Shown: positions 52,572 to 61,534 of the stretch, in pieces | Position numbering within the stretch: position 1 is the first letter of the stretch | Layout: every line of letters starts with the position of its first letter | Assembly (NCBI RefSeq): GCF_026241335.1 | Contig: NZ_JAPHAV010000008.1 | Location: forward strand, 62,001 to 126,000 | Length of the DNA stretch: 64,000 nucleotides | Direction: 5' to 3' | Source of the DNA: Ochrobactrum chromiisoli | Lineage (GTDB): Bacteria; Pseudomonadota; Alphaproteobacteria; Rhizobiales; Rhizobiaceae | The notes under the pieces: generated by a model | What the model saw: only the letters and a program-made list of their open reading frames with translations | What the model was told of the DNA's origin: nothing | The model's database searches: none | Position numbers and translations under genes: made by a program

Positions 52572-52774
52572 CGACCATACACAAAAAGCGCGAGGCCGCA
52601 GGCGATCGCGATAACCATTGCAGTATAGGCAGTCAGGCGAAACGGAAGAATATCATCAAGACCAATGCGGATCATAATCACCCGCACCAAAATAGTGATC
52701 ACTATCGCAATGAAAAGACAGAGCATCCAAGATGGGAAATATGCCCCTAACAAAGAAAATGACGGACCTGACAC
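52568..52774 (-). CDS. DUF1656 (AaeX-like) small membrane protein
   Basis: 68 residues with two hydrophobic helices (SWMLCLFIAIVITILVRVIM and LTAYTAMVIAIACGLALFVY). It starts with a GTG at 52774. DUF1656 proteins are the fixed small partner at the head of AaeXAB-type operons. Their function is unknown; assembly or stability of the pump is assumed. First gene of the four-gene efflux operon. No LysR-type regulator gene is beside it, unlike E. coli aaeR. Confidence 0.85.
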   Translation of the reverse strand: MSGPSFSLLGAYFPSWMLCLFIAIVITILVRVIMIRIGLDDILPFRLTAYTAMVIAIACGLALFVYGR

Positions 52775-53090
52775 CGGTTATAGGTCTCCGCTAACTACGC
52801 TGCCCACGCCTCAGCGTTACAGATTCTTATTTCTATTTCATAGTTACGGTAAGCTCATAACGGCTGCAAGAAGCAAATCTCGACTTCGTTATTTTATGCT
52901 CTCAAAAAAGCACTTGATCGCGCCACAGCTAACCCTCGGAGCGATCGGTGCTTAAGCTCAGGACCGTCTCATACTAAAAGATAATAAACGGATCAAACGA
53001 TTCAGTTCATCATACCTGCGTGAGAAAGTGTGCGGAAGTTGGAGGAGAACATTCGCGCACGTCAGCAAAAATGCTGTTGGGAGGACTCTT
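52775..53090. other. Divergent promoter region between efflux operon and MFS gene
   Basis: About 315 bp. GGGAGG lies 6-7 bases before the MFS ATG. No gene, repeat-family copy or strong dyad was recognised in it. Confidence 0.4.
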
Positions 53091-54980
53091 ATGTCAGTTT
53101 CATCAAGTGCCAAGGTCGGCACGCAAAAAATGACGCGCGAAGAAAAGAAGGTGATTTTCGCTTCTTCGCTCGGCACAGTTTTTGAATGGTATGATTTTTA
53201 TCTTTACGGAACACTGGCTGCTTTCATTGGTGCCGCGTTCTTCAATGAATATCCGGAAACAACCCGTAACATCTTCGTTTTGCTCGCCTTTGCAGCCGGT
53301 TTTCTTGTGCGTCCGTTCGGCGCGCTGGTTTTCGGACGCATCGGCGATCTGGTGGGACGTAAATATACGTTCCTTGTTACCATCGTCATCATGGGCGCTT
53401 CGACCTTTCTGGTCGGCATTCTGCCGGGATCGGCAACGATTGGCATTGTCGCGCCGGCGATCCTGATCATCCTGCGCATGTTGCAGGGCCTGGCGCTGGG
53501 CGGTGAATATGGTGGTGCTGCAACCTATGTTGCCGAACACGCACCCAATGGCCGCCGTGGCTTCTACACATCATGGATTCAGACAACGGCTACGTTGGGC
53601 TTGTTCCTTTCGCTTATGGTCATTCTGAGCATTCAGAATGTGATGACCACCGAATCCTTCGCAGCATGGGGCTGGCGTATTCCGTTCCTGGTTTCGATCG
53701 TTCTTTTGGGTATCTCCGTCTGGATCCGCTTGCAGATGAGCGAATCCCCCGCCTTCAAGAAAATGAAGGAAGAAGGCAAGACATCAAAAGCACCGCTGAC
53801 AGAAGCTTTCGGACAGTGGAAGAATGCAAAAATTGCCCTGATTGCCCTTTTCGGTCTTACCGCAGGACAAGCTGTTGTCTGGTATAGCGGCCAGTTTTAC
53901 GCTCTATTCTTCTTGCAGAACGTACTCAAAGTTGAAAACCAATCAGCAAATATCATGGTCGCAACGGCCCTGGTTATAGGCACTGGATTTTTCGTCGTGT
54001 TCGGCTGGTTGTCGGATAAGATTGGCCGTAAGCCAATCATCATGGCAGGACTGGCTTTGGCAGCCGTCACCTACTTCCCGCTATTCAAAGCGCTCACTCA
54101 GGCTGCCAATCCGGCGCTTGCACATGCGGAACAGACGATCAGTGCAACGGTAACGGCCGCGCCTGGCGACTGTAACTTCCAGTTCAACGCAACCGGAACG
54201 TCAAAATTCACCAGCTCTTGCGATATTGCAACAAGCTTCCTATCGCGCAGTGCTGTGCCTTATGATGTCGTGACTGGTCCTGCCGGACAGGTTGCAACCG
54301 TCAAAATCGGCGATTCAACCATAACATCTTTCGATGCCAATGCAGCCGGAGCGGATGCGAAAGCAAAGCAGGCAGCTCTGACCCACGACATCAATCTGGC
54401 GCTTCAGAAGGCTGGCTGGCCATTGGTACGCAACCCGGCAAAGGTTGCAGACTCGAAGCTTGATGCTTTCATTGCTGCAAATCCCGAGCTTGCTCTGGAT
54501 GCAGGAGCGGTTCGCGCAGGTGAAAGCACAACAATGACCAATGCGGAATTGGTCAAGGCCAACATCGTCACTCAGATTGAAGCGGATGCAGCAGGTGAAC
54601 CAAGCCAGGCGGTTTATACCATCCCGAATGCAGGTACATTCAAGATGGTTGCCGATCCGGCACAGATCAACTGGACAATGACAATCGCAATCCTGACCGT
54701 TCTCGTGATCTACGTCACGATGGTTTACGGACCGATCGCCGCTATCCTGGTCGAAATGTTCCCGACCCGCATTCGCTACACCGGTATGTCGCTGCCTTAT
54801 CATATTGGTAACGGCTGGTTCGGTGGTCTTCTGCCAGCCACTGTCTTCGCGATGAGTGCAGCAAAGGGCGATATTTACTACGGTCTCTGGTATCCAATTA
54901 TCATCGCAACGATCACGCTCGTCATCGGCATCCTCTTTGTGAAGGAAACCAAGGACGTTGACCTGAACAAAGTAGAGTAG
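53091..54980 (+). CDS. MHS-type MFS transporter with a large inserted extracytoplasmic domain
   Basis: 629-residue proton symporter of the metabolite:H+ symporter family (ProP/KgtP/ShiA group). SLGTVFEWYDFYLYGTLAAF and RPFGALVFGRIGDLVGRKYT are its hallmarks, with GLALGGEYGGAATYVAEHAP in helix 4. Usual members have about 430-450 residues. Here about 190 extra residues (337-526) follow DKIGRKPIIMAGLALAAVTY and its next helix. The insert is soluble, Ala/Thr-rich, has a close Cys pair (GDCNFQFNATGTSKFTSSCD) and ends at INWTMTIAILTVLVIYVTMV, where the helices resume. The ATG at 53091 follows GGGAGG; the upstream frame to 53028 is not needed. Substrate unknown. Confidence 0.82.
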   Translation: MSVSSSAKVGTQKMTREEKKVIFASSLGTVFEWYDFYLYGTLAAFIGAAFFNEYPETTRNIFVLLAFAAGFLVRPFGALVFGRIGDLVGRKYTFLVTIVIMGASTFLVGILPGSATIGIVAPAILIILRMLQGLALGGEYGGAATYVAEHAPNGRRGFYTSWIQTTATLGLFLSLMVILSIQNVMTTESFAAWGWRIPFLVSIVLLGISVWIRLQMSESPAFKKMKEEGKTSKAPLTEAFGQWKNAKIALIALFGLTAGQAVVWYSGQFYALFFLQNVLKVENQSANIMVATALVIGTGFFVVFGWLSDKIGRKPIIMAGLALAAVTYFPLFKALTQAANPALAHAEQTISATVTAAPGDCNFQFNATGTSKFTSSCDIATSFLSRSAVPYDVVTGPAGQVATVKIGDSTITSFDANAAGADAKAKQAALTHDINLALQKAGWPLVRNPAKVADSKLDAFIAANPELALDAGAVRAGESTTMTNAELVKANIVTQIEADAAGEPSQAVYTIPNAGTFKMVADPAQINWTMTIAILTVLVIYVTMVYGPIAAILVEMFPTRIRYTGMSLPYHIGNGWFGGLLPATVFAMSAAKGDIYYGLWYPIIIATITLVIGILFVKETKDVDLNKVE

Positions 54981-55003
54981 GCGCGGCCTTCTCTACAAAT
55001 GAA

Positions 55004-55034
55004 AACGCCGTCCCACCGGGCGGCGTTTTTTTTT
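55004..55034 (+). terminator. Rho-independent terminator after the MFS gene
   Basis: AACGCCGTCCC, ACC, GGGCGGCGTT with a run of ten Ts, 24 bp after the MFS stop. Strong canonical terminator. Confidence 0.92.
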
Positions 55035-55036
55035 TG

Positions 55037-55137
55037 GAGCATTTCCAGCAAAAGTGCGAAGCGGCTTTGCGTGGGATAATGCGTGAAAACAAACAGATAG
55101 AGCATTTTCAACCATTCAATCAAAATAGGAAATGCTC
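55037..55137. repeat. Dispersed palindromic intergenic repeat, family A, copy 2
   Basis: GAGCATTTCCAGCAAAAGTG at the left and AAATAGGAAATGCTC at the right, with GCGTGGGATAATGCGTGAAA in the centre. It is the inverted counterpart of 21031-21127 and lies between two terminators. Confidence 0.8.
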
Positions 55138-55183
55138 GCGCAGCGGTCTTAGCAGATTCACAATTTGGCTTGACCGAAGTCAA

Positions 55184-55227
55184 CAAAAAAAGCCGCTGCG
55201 CGATCTTTGCGCAGCGGCTTTTTTTTG
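55184..55227. terminator. Bidirectional terminator, chiefly for leuB
   Basis: AAAAAAAGCCGCTGCGCGAT then CTTTGCGCAGCGGCTTTTTTTT: a perfect 12-bp stem with T runs on both strands, 19 bp after the leuB stop. Confidence 0.9.
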
Positions 55228-55245
55228 TAACCAGACAATCAGCAA

Positions 55246-56358
55246 TTAAGCTGAAAGCGCCTTGAACTTCGCGAGAATTGCATCGCCCATTTCAACGGTG
55301 CCAATCTTTGTTGTGCCGTCCGACCAGATGTCGGCAGTGCGCAAGCCATCATCAAGAACGCCAGCAATTGCGGCTTCCAGACGGTCGGCTTCATCGATCA
55401 AATTGAACGAGTAGCGCAGGCACATGGCCAACGATGCGATCATTGCGATTGGATTTGCAACGCCCTGACCAGCAATATCAGGTGCCGAGCCATGTACCGG
55501 CTCATAAAGCGCTTTGCGCTTTCCGGTTTTGGCATCAGCCGCACCAAGCGAAGCCGATGGCAACATGCCCAGAGAACCGGTCAGCATCGCTGCGACGTCG
55601 GAAAGCATATCGCCAAACAGGTTGTCAGTAACGATGACATCAAACTGCTTTGGCCAACGAACAAGCTGCATACCGCCGGCATCAGCCAGCATATGCTCGA
55701 GTTCAACGTCGGCATGTTTTTCCTTGTGACGTGCGGTGACGACCTGATTCCACAAGACGCCCGATTTCATCACGTTGCGCTTTTCCATCGACGTAACCTT
55801 GTTACGGCGCGTGCGCGCAAGTTCAAAAGCCACATCGGCGATGCGCTCGATTTCGTAGGTGTCATAAACCTGCGTATCGATACCGCGCTTCTGTCCATTG
55901 CCCAGATCGATAATTTCCTTCGGCTCGCCGAAGTAAACGCCACCGGTCAGCTCACGCAGAATCAGAATATCGAGGCCTTCGATGACTTCCGGCTTCAACG
56001 ACGATGAATGCGCAAGTGCTGGATAGCAGATTGCCGGGCGAAGATTGGCATAAAGAGCCAAATCCTTACGCAAACGCAGAAGACCTGCTTCCGGGCGGAC
56101 TTCATATGGTACGCTATCCCACTTAGGACCGCCAACAGCACCAAAAAGTACGGCATCGGCAGCAAGCGCCTTTTCCATATCCGCATCGGAAATTGCCTGG
56201 CCATATGCATCATAGGCCGAACCACCAACCAAGCCCTCATCGGTTTCAAAACCGAGATTGAGACCTGAATTGAGGAAATCGATGATCTTGCGGACCTCAG
56301 CCATTGCTTCAGGACCGATACCATCGCCGGGCAGGAGAAGGAGTTTTCTGGATGCCAT
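55246..56358 (-). CDS. leuB: 3-isopropylmalate dehydrogenase LeuB
   Basis: 370-residue NAD-dependent decarboxylating dehydrogenase of leucine synthesis. It begins [20 protein letters not shown]. The substrate-binding arginines are in [17 protein letters not shown], and [13 protein letters not shown] follows. Catalytic Tyr and Lys are in [20 protein letters not shown] with a KRNVM-type segment ([12 protein letters not shown]). The metal-Asp motif [20 protein letters not shown] and the NAD-binding [20 protein letters not shown] are intact. The ATG at 56358 is preferred over 56391 by family length. Followed by a strong terminator. Confidence 0.95.
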   Translation of the reverse strand: MASRKLLLLPGDGIGPEAMAEVRKIIDFLNSGLNLGFETDEGLVGGSAYDAYGQAISDADMEKALAADAVLFGAVGGPKWDSVPYEVRPEAGLLRLRKDLALYANLRPAICYPALAHSSSLKPEVIEGLDILILRELTGGVYFGEPKEIIDLGNGQKRGIDTQVYDTYEIERIADVAFELARTRRNKVTSMEKRNVMKSGVLWNQVVTARHKEKHADVELEHMLADAGGMQLVRWPKQFDVIVTDNLFGDMLSDVAAMLTGSLGMLPSASLGAADAKTGKRKALYEPVHGSAPDIAGQGVANPIAMIASLAMCLRYSFNLIDEADRLEAAIAGVLDDGLRTADIWSDGTTKIGTVEMGDAILAKFKALSA

Positions 56359-56424
56359 TATGCCAAGCCTCTGTTTTTTCTCAGATAACAACGGATAAAA
56401 TTTAACGTCCGCTATCTCTTTTTA

Positions 56425-56527
56425 GAGAGTGTTTCAATCTGGTTTTATCAGATCAGCACGTCTCAACCATTTGTTTTTAAACTGCACCCTGACTGAAAAC
56501 CGCTTCACACTTTTCAAGATGCACCTT
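56425..56527. repeat. Dispersed palindromic intergenic repeat, family B, copy 4 (inverted)
   Basis: Read on the minus strand it begins GGTGCATCTTGAAAAGTGTG and ends ATTGAAACACTCTC, with the inner ATCTGATAAAACCAGAT hairpin. It occupies most of the 300-bp gap between leuB and the Trm112-like gene; nothing else was recognised in that gap. Confidence 0.7.
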
Positions 56528-56661
56528 AAAGTTCCGCGAGGGTTATAGAACCCCCTCGCCTGGCAATCAACAACGGCAGTGCGAAATTTATGAAAAAGAA
56601 CTGAGGATATGTAGAAATTATATAACAGCTTTTGACATCATGGGGCGCCGACCAAAACCAT

Positions 56662-56874
56662 CTATTCGAGAGCGCGCGCTTCCGATGGCAGCATGATCGG
56701 AATACCGCCACGAACCGGATAGGCTAGCTTGGCTTTCTCCGAAATAAGCTCGCTGTTTTCCGCATCATATTGAAGCACACCCTTGGTCAGCGGACATACA
56801 AGCAATTCAAGCAGCTTCACATCAAGATTGCCGGTATTTTCATTCTCAACCATTGGTCTTTCCTCAATATTCAT
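56662..56874 (-). CDS. Trm112-family small protein
   Basis: 70 residues. The Trm112/YcaR-type fold is indicated by [20 protein letters not shown] and [19 protein letters not shown]. Eukaryotic Trm112 activates several methyltransferases; bacterial members are small proteins of uncertain role, often encoded near cell-envelope or tRNA genes. The start at 56874 overlaps the Lon-N gene stop by four bases; an internal ATG seven codons later is possible. Confidence 0.8.
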   Translation of the reverse strand: MNIEERPMVENENTGNLDVKLLELLVCPLTKGVLQYDAENSELISEKAKLAYPVRGGIPIMLPSEARALE

Positions 56875-57578
56875 TGCAGGCGTGAGCCATAATCATCCTT
56901 GATTTTGGCCAATACCATTTCTGTAATCGCGATCAGGGTTGCAGCACGCGTTTTCAAATCCGGCGCTTCCAGAAGCGCTTGTTTTTCGGCAGGTCCGAAA
57001 GGCGACATCATCGACAATGCATTAACCAAAGTATCATTGGCTGCACGCGAAATACTCTCCCAATCAGCCTCCAGATTATGCACTTCAAGATAATCCTTGA
57101 ATGCACCCAAAAGCGCCTCACGATCAATCTCGCCCAGATCACGAGGGTCTTCCAGATCGGCCAGAAACGGCGCAATGCGGCATTGGCGATAGGGCTTGCG
57201 GCTATTCACTTCTTCCAGCACCCGAAATCGGCAAATACCCTGAAGCGTAATAAGCACGCGTCCATCACCGGTTTCGGAATAAGTGGTGATGCGTCCAAGG
57301 CATCCGACCTGACTTAACGGCGGACGAGCGGCTTCATCGAACTTATCGCGATCATCCTCCTCACTATCATCCGTGTCACTCTCGTCAATGTGCGGCTGGA
57401 TCATTGCGATAATGCGTTTTCCGGCAAGCGCGTCTTCCACCATTTCCAGATAGCGCGGCTCGAAAATATTGAGCGGCAACTGTCCACCAGGCAAAAGAAG
57501 CGCACCCGTTAATGGAAACACGGGTACCAGATCCGGTATATCAGCGCCCGTCCGATAACGGGCATTGCCCACCTGCAT
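56871..57578 (-). CDS. LON peptidase substrate-binding-domain protein
   Basis: 235-residue protein made only of the Lon N-terminal (substrate-binding) domain, without ATPase or protease. It opens [20 protein letters not shown], then [16 protein letters not shown], and continues with [20 protein letters not shown]. The family is widespread in alphaproteobacteria and uncharacterised. It lies between a thioredoxin-TPR chaperone and Trm112-like gene, so a part in protein quality control is plausible. ATG at 57578 with AGGGAGAG upstream. Confidence 0.85.
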   Translation of the reverse strand: MQVGNARYRTGADIPDLVPVFPLTGALLLPGGQLPLNIFEPRYLEMVEDALAGKRIIAMIQPHIDESDTDDSEEDDRDKFDEAARPPLSQVGCLGRITTYSETGDGRVLITLQGICRFRVLEEVNSRKPYRQCRIAPFLADLEDPRDLGEIDREALLGAFKDYLEVHNLEADWESISRAANDTLVNALSMMSPFGPAEKQALLEAPDLKTRAATLIAITEMVLAKIKDDYGSRLQ

Positions 57579-57608
57579 TACACTCTCCCTCTGTTCATGG
57601 CATCCTGC

Positions 57609-58571
57609 TCAGGAAAACAGGAGCGATGAAAGCTTGCGGCGTGCGCCAAGCGTCGCCGGATCCATATTGCCCCAGGCTTCAAAAAACTGAAGAAGCTGCT
57701 TGCGCGCGCCATCCTCATTCCAGCTACGATCCGCTTTCATAATTGAAAGCAATTCATCGGCTGCCTCTTCCCGACGCCCCTGCGCATTACGCACCTGCGC
57801 CAGATCAAATCGCGCCTGATAATCCTTTGGATCGGCTTGCACCCGACGCTCAAGTTCGACCGGATCACCAATAAGCTTAACCTGATCAGCCAGTGCAAGA
57901 CGCGCTTCGATTGCACGCACGGCCGCCACATCAAGCTTGTCTTGCGGAAGGCTTGCCAGTGTTTCGCGCGCCTTATTGGCATCACCCGATTCAAGCAAAC
58001 ATGTCGCAAGACCAACGACCGCATCCACATTATTGGGGGCCACCTGCAAGATCGATGAGAATATCTGCGCGGCTTGAACGAAATCGCCTGCTTGCACAAG
58101 CTCATTGGCTGCATTGACAGCTTCTGTGATTGCCGCTTCCTGATCGCTCGGACCACCGATCTTGGCGATAAATTCCTTGACCTTTGAATCCGGCAAGGCG
58201 CCCATAAAACCATCGACGGGCTGGCCGTTGACGAAAGCAATAACAGCAGGAATGGACTGAATACCGAGCTGGCCTGCGATTGACGGATGATCGTCAATAT
58301 TCATTTTCACCAGCTTCACCGCGCCGCCTGCTGCACGAACGGCGTTTTCAAGAATTGGGGTCAATTGTTTGCACGGCCCGCACCAGGGCGCCCAGAAATC
58401 AACCAGAACCGGCTGATTGCGCGATTCTGCCACCACATCCACCTGAAACCCTGCAGTGGTTGTATCCTTGATAAGATCATTGCTACCGCCGGGTGTCGTT
58501 GTTGACCCAAACGACACATTGCCACTCATCTGTCCGCTTGCACTTGAATAAGGATTGTTCTGGCTCGTCAT
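57609..58571 (-). CDS. Thioredoxin-TPR co-chaperone (CnoX/YbbN-like)
   Basis: 320-residue cytoplasmic protein. The thioredoxin domain (about 38-140) keeps the redox-active WAPWCGPCKQLTPIL site and the cis-Pro in GIQSIPAVIAFVNG. The C-terminal half consists of TPR-like helices (from about 150; QAAQIFSSILQVAPNNVDAV, RAIEARLALADQVK). E. coli CnoX has lost the CxxC Cys pair, whereas the alphaproteobacterial form retains CGPC, as here. It would hold unfolded proteins under oxidative stress and pass them to GroEL or DnaK. First of three genes with Lon-N and Trm112. Confidence 0.88.
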   Translation of the reverse strand: MTSQNNPYSSASGQMSGNVSFGSTTTPGGSNDLIKDTTTAGFQVDVVAESRNQPVLVDFWAPWCGPCKQLTPILENAVRAAGGAVKLVKMNIDDHPSIAGQLGIQSIPAVIAFVNGQPVDGFMGALPDSKVKEFIAKIGGPSDQEAAITEAVNAANELVQAGDFVQAAQIFSSILQVAPNNVDAVVGLATCLLESGDANKARETLASLPQDKLDVAAVRAIEARLALADQVKLIGDPVELERRVQADPKDYQARFDLAQVRNAQGRREEAADELLSIMKADRSWNEDGARKQLLQFFEAWGNMDPATLGARRKLSSLLFS

Positions 58572-58684
58572 CGGATATTCCTTATATCTTCCCGCTCACA
58601 TATAGGGCAGCAGCATGTCGGTTTCGATACGTCAATGCATATTGTCTATCGCTATTTTCAAGCCGCGCCCCCGCTGTAAACAGT

Positions 58685-59206
58685 TTATACCGAAGATGCG
58701 GCCTTGGCATCCTCTGAAACAGCAAGAATACGCAGCTCATGTCCGGTTGCGGCAAGAAAGCGGATCAGATCATCGCGCTTAATGGAGGTTGTCGCCTCAT
58801 TGGTCAAAGGATGACCATTGATGATGTCATTTTCCATCAGGCTTGCGTCGAGGATGATCTGAACTTTGTGCCCAGTATCATTCACCGCACCAAACACTGT
58901 CACACCGCCCGGAACAACGCCCAGATATTCCATCAGCTTCTCCGGTTTGCCAAACGATACACGACCGGCAGCCCCGATAACCTGATGGATCGATTTAAGG
59001 TCGACCACGGCATTTTCATCTACCGTTACCAGAAAGAAATTGTCCTTCTTGTCTTTAAGAAAGAGGTTCTTGGTGTGACCGCCTGCGATTTCACCACGCA
59101 GGCTCTGAGAATCGGCAACCGTGAACAAGGGCGGATGCTGCACGGTCTTAACCTCAATATCGAGGTTCCTCAGATAATCATGAAGTTGATGCGATGTCAG
59201 AGGCAT
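58685..59206 (-). CDS. Prolyl-tRNA editing protein (YbaK/ProXp-ala type)
   Basis: 173-residue trans-editing enzyme that removes Ala (or Cys) wrongly attached to tRNA-Pro. It begins MPLTSHQLHDYLRNLDIEVK, with TVQHPPLFTVADSQSLRGEI and GGHTKNLFLKDKKDNFFLVT, the last holding the catalytic Lys of the family. GVVPGGVTVFGAVNDTGHKV and HPLTNEATTSIKRDDLIRFL follow. The ATG at 59206 gives the standard N-terminus; a frame open to 59422 is not conserved. Single gene. Confidence 0.9.
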   Translation of the reverse strand: MPLTSHQLHDYLRNLDIEVKTVQHPPLFTVADSQSLRGEIAGGHTKNLFLKDKKDNFFLVTVDENAVVDLKSIHQVIGAAGRVSFGKPEKLMEYLGVVPGGVTVFGAVNDTGHKVQIILDASLMENDIINGHPLTNEATTSIKRDDLIRFLAATGHELRILAVSEDAKAASSV

Positions 59207-59596
59207 GCTGATCCCTATTTCAAAAATGAGCAGACAGTTTCGACGTGCTTTATGTAAGGTTTCTATACTCTTAGTGCAAAACCAAGGCCGAGCGAAAGCC
59301 GAAGATTCGCGGATCGTCGCAAATGAATCGCCACACGCAGACATTATCAACCCGCAGAAGTGGAAACCACCAGGTGATAGATGCAAAAGTTGCACTTGCC
59401 ACCTGTCCCTCGCGCACTCCAAAAGCTACTTTAAACGAAATTATATCTTTTAATTCAATACCTTGAATAAAACCCGGCTAAATAATTCAACGAAAGAGCA
59501 TTTTCATCGAATTTCCCTGTTGCAATCTCAAATGTGTTGGTCCATATAGCGCTTGCCTAACGGAAATGACTTCTCTCTCAGAGAAGACTGGCGCGA
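59207..59596. other. Gene-free stretch upstream of the prolyl-tRNA editing gene
   Basis: About 390 bp. Besides the concentric dyad at 59371-59405 nothing was recognised. AT-rich from 59420 to 59560. Confidence 0.35.
59371..59405. promoter_or_regulatory. Concentric double dyad
   Basis: CAGGTG, five bases, TGCAA, AAG, TTGCA, five bases, CACCTG. Both the outer 6-bp and inner 5-bp arms centre on 59388. This is either a two-tier operator or a bulged hairpin. It is 165 bp upstream of the prolyl-tRNA editing gene. Confidence 0.4.
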
Positions 59597-59671
59597 GCGG
59601 GTGTAGCTCAGGGGTAGAGCACAACCTTGCCAAGGTTGGGGTCGAGGGTTCGAATCCCTTCGCCCGCTCCA
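59597..59671 (+). tRNA. tRNA-Gly (anticodon GCC)
   Basis: 75-nt cloverleaf. The acceptor GCGGGTG pairs with CGCCCGC (one G-T pair). The D arm is GCTCAGGGGTAGAGC. The anticodon stem ACCTT-side loop TTGCCAA gives GCC. The T arm GAGGGTTCGAATCCCTT and an encoded CCA at 59669-59671 complete it. Sequence beyond it is IS debris and then what appears to be a compositionally different catabolic cluster, so this tRNA is a likely integration boundary. Confidence 0.95.
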
Positions 59672-59904
59672 GTTTTTCTGTATGTTCTTATTTGATATTA
59701 CTGAAGTCCGTCCCATTCTCAGTTTAGCTTCTTTTGCATTAGAAGTAACAATCGAAAAAGTTTCTCTCGATATTTCATACCTATCGCTGAAGTCGCTGAC
59801 CAGAGACATGACGAAAGAACCTCATTTGTTCGAAACCTGTGCGACCCAAGCCGCGTCGCGGGGCCATAAACTCTGGCCTACCATCAGTTTTTTCGAACAC
59901 CAAG
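59672..59904. other. Gene-free stretch after tRNA-Gly
   Basis: A 76-codon plus-strand frame at 59682-59912 has no recognisable family and no ribosome-binding site. No direct repeat of the tRNA end was seen further right in the window. Confidence 0.35.
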
Positions 59905-60100
59905 TAGGCTAACCTTGTTTACAAATTCAAACGGGCTGAGGTAACCCAGTGTCGAATGATGAGAAGAAGCTTTCCATCGCGGCATCGCCCCAGGCATTGC
60001 CGGACCGGCTCATCGAACAGGTGAACCGCGATCAGCCTGCGGCACCGGAACTGCTCGCTCGCGTATTGGCTACCCTGGTCCGAATGATCGCGTAGCGCGT
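59905..60100 (-). pseudogene. IS3-family orfB transposase remnant with internal deletion
   Basis: Minus-strand pieces of an IS3-type integrase domain: DHSDQGSQYASEQFR (second Asp region), then in another frame SMSRSGNAWGDAAMESFFSS (catalytic Glu), joined directly to HHSTLGYLSPFEFVNKV, the usual C-terminus, in a third frame. Perhaps 40 residues are missing between the last two. Non-functional scar, about 230 bp after tRNA-Gly. The 160 bp from 60101 to 60261 hold nothing recognised. Confidence 0.75.
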
Positions 60101-60261
60101 CTTGCACCGTGGCGTGTGGAATTGTGTACGAAGGGCATGAATATCATCCAAATTCAGAAAAAGCCTTAACACTACAAACCAATTCTATGGGTTTGCAGAA
60201 ACCAAGAAGCCATTGCTGCCCGCCCTGTTTCTATCATTGCGGCAGCGACACCGCTCCCGCC

Positions 60262-61323
60262 TCAAAGCGCGAGCGGTGCGAGATCCACGTTCACTGCTTC
60301 ACCACTTTCAGCCGCCGAGCGGATCGCATCAAGCACGATGAGGTTGGCGGTTGCATCACGCACATTGACCAGCGGTGCGCCACCCGAGCGGACCAGTTCT
60401 GCAAAGTGAAGCAGCTGGGCCTGATAAGGATCAGTCGTCTCAACGGGGAGCGCCGTGCCAGAGAGCGGTCGCGTCCAGTCCGGTTCGCCCTCCGCCCCCC
60501 ACAGGGTCAGATCCGGCAGAGAAAGCCCGGCGCGGCTACCCGCATAATGATGGGCACTGACAGGGTGGACGGGGAACCGTGCTGGATTTTCACCGGATGT
60601 CAGGTCCCACGCCCATGGGCCCACAGCAGCGTCGGAAATACACAGCGTCGCCAGCCCGCCAGAGGCGAATCGAAGGGCTACGGCTGCTGTATCCTCTACT
60701 GAAAAACCACGCACTTTGTGGCTGGTGATTGCTTTCACGCTTGCCACCTCACCAAAGAAATAACGCAAAAGGTCGACCTCATGCACGAGATTGATCAAAA
60801 GCGGTCCGCCTGCACCAGGTGCACGCCGCCATGCTGCATCGAAGTAGGAGGCAGGCTTGGCCAGTGTGCAGGTGACGCTTGCCATGACCAGTTGGCCGAT
60901 CCGCCCCGCATGAATAGCCGCATGCGCGGCCTGCACAATCGGATTATGACGACGGTGATGCCCAACCAGAAGCGGCACGCCCGTTTCTTCAACAACAGCA
61001 ATCAGGCTCTGGGCAGAAGACAGGCTTTCAGCAACAGGTTTTTCCAGAAGGACCGGAATGCCAGCGCGCAGCAGCACTTCGGAAACCGGAAGATGAGTCT
61101 CATTGGGCGTGGCGACAATCGCGGCCTGCACAAGCCCGGATGCGATCAGCGCATCGGCATCCGGGAGGCATGGCACGCCGAGCGATTCAGCTAACGCCCT
61201 GCCAGAGGGCGCCGGGTCAACGAGCGCTGCCAGCCGCATCCCCTCCATTCTTCCAAGCGTATCGATATGTGTGCGCCCAATGGCACCGGCGCCGATAACG
61301 GCCACAGCAATTGCATCTTTCAT
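60262..61323 (-). CDS. Gfo/Idh/MocA-family NAD(P)-dependent dehydrogenase
   Basis: 353-residue dehydrogenase acting on a sugar, inositol or related polyol. The N-terminal Rossmann fold has AVAVIGAGAIGRTHIDTLGR (GxGxxG) and VDPAPSGRALAES. The conserved EKPVAES motif (about residue 95) holds the active-site Lys. The second domain includes GGPLLINLVHEVDLLRYFFG, with the catalytic His/Asp pair (H-E-V-D). The ATG at 61323 follows GGAGG; the frame open to 61419 is rejected. Divergent from the epimerase gene, with 200 bp between. Confidence 0.87.
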   Translation of the reverse strand: MKDAIAVAVIGAGAIGRTHIDTLGRMEGMRLAALVDPAPSGRALAESLGVPCLPDADALIASGLVQAAIVATPNETHLPVSEVLLRAGIPVLLEKPVAESLSSAQSLIAVVEETGVPLLVGHHRRHNPIVQAAHAAIHAGRIGQLVMASVTCTLAKPASYFDAAWRRAPGAGGPLLINLVHEVDLLRYFFGEVASVKAITSHKVRGFSVEDTAAVALRFASGGLATLCISDAAVGPWAWDLTSGENPARFPVHPVSAHHYAGSRAGLSLPDLTLWGAEGEPDWTRPLSGTALPVETTDPYQAQLLHFAELVRSGGAPLVNVRDATANLIVLDAIRSAAESGEAVNVDLAPLAL

Positions 61324-61468
61324 ACAGGCCTCCTCCCCGATTCTTTTAACGAGAACAAACAAAGCAGAAGTTAAAATGGAATTGAAGTTTAATATTGAAT
61401 ACGGTTCAATTTTTTGCAATGATCCAAATTATCAGAAGAACAAACGGCCATCTTGGGAGGGACGCCGC

Positions 61469-61534
61469 ATGCCAGCGAGACCAGAGGGTTGCACTGTCAA
61501 AACCATCATTGATGAGAAGGGCAACGCAGCATGA
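61469..61534 (+). CDS. Possible 21-residue leader peptide overlapping the epimerase start
   Basis: ATG at 61469 with GGGAGGG about 8 bases upstream encodes MPARPEGCTVKTIIDEKGNA and ends at a TGA overlapping the next ATG (ATGA). The layout is that of a translationally coupled leader; the peptide has no recognisable attenuator features. It may simply be the tail of a chance frame. Confidence 0.3.
   Translation: MPARPEGCTVKTIIDEKGNAA

Noticed and set aside
53028-53090. Upstream extension of the MFS gene
   Set aside because: The ATG at 53091 has a GGGAGG site and begins the family-like N-terminus; the extension has neither.
59528-59809. 93-codon minus-strand frame across tRNA-Gly, including RRDSNPRPQPWQGCALPLSY
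   Set aside because: This is the well-known false protein read from the antisense of a tRNA gene; it has no ribosome-binding site.
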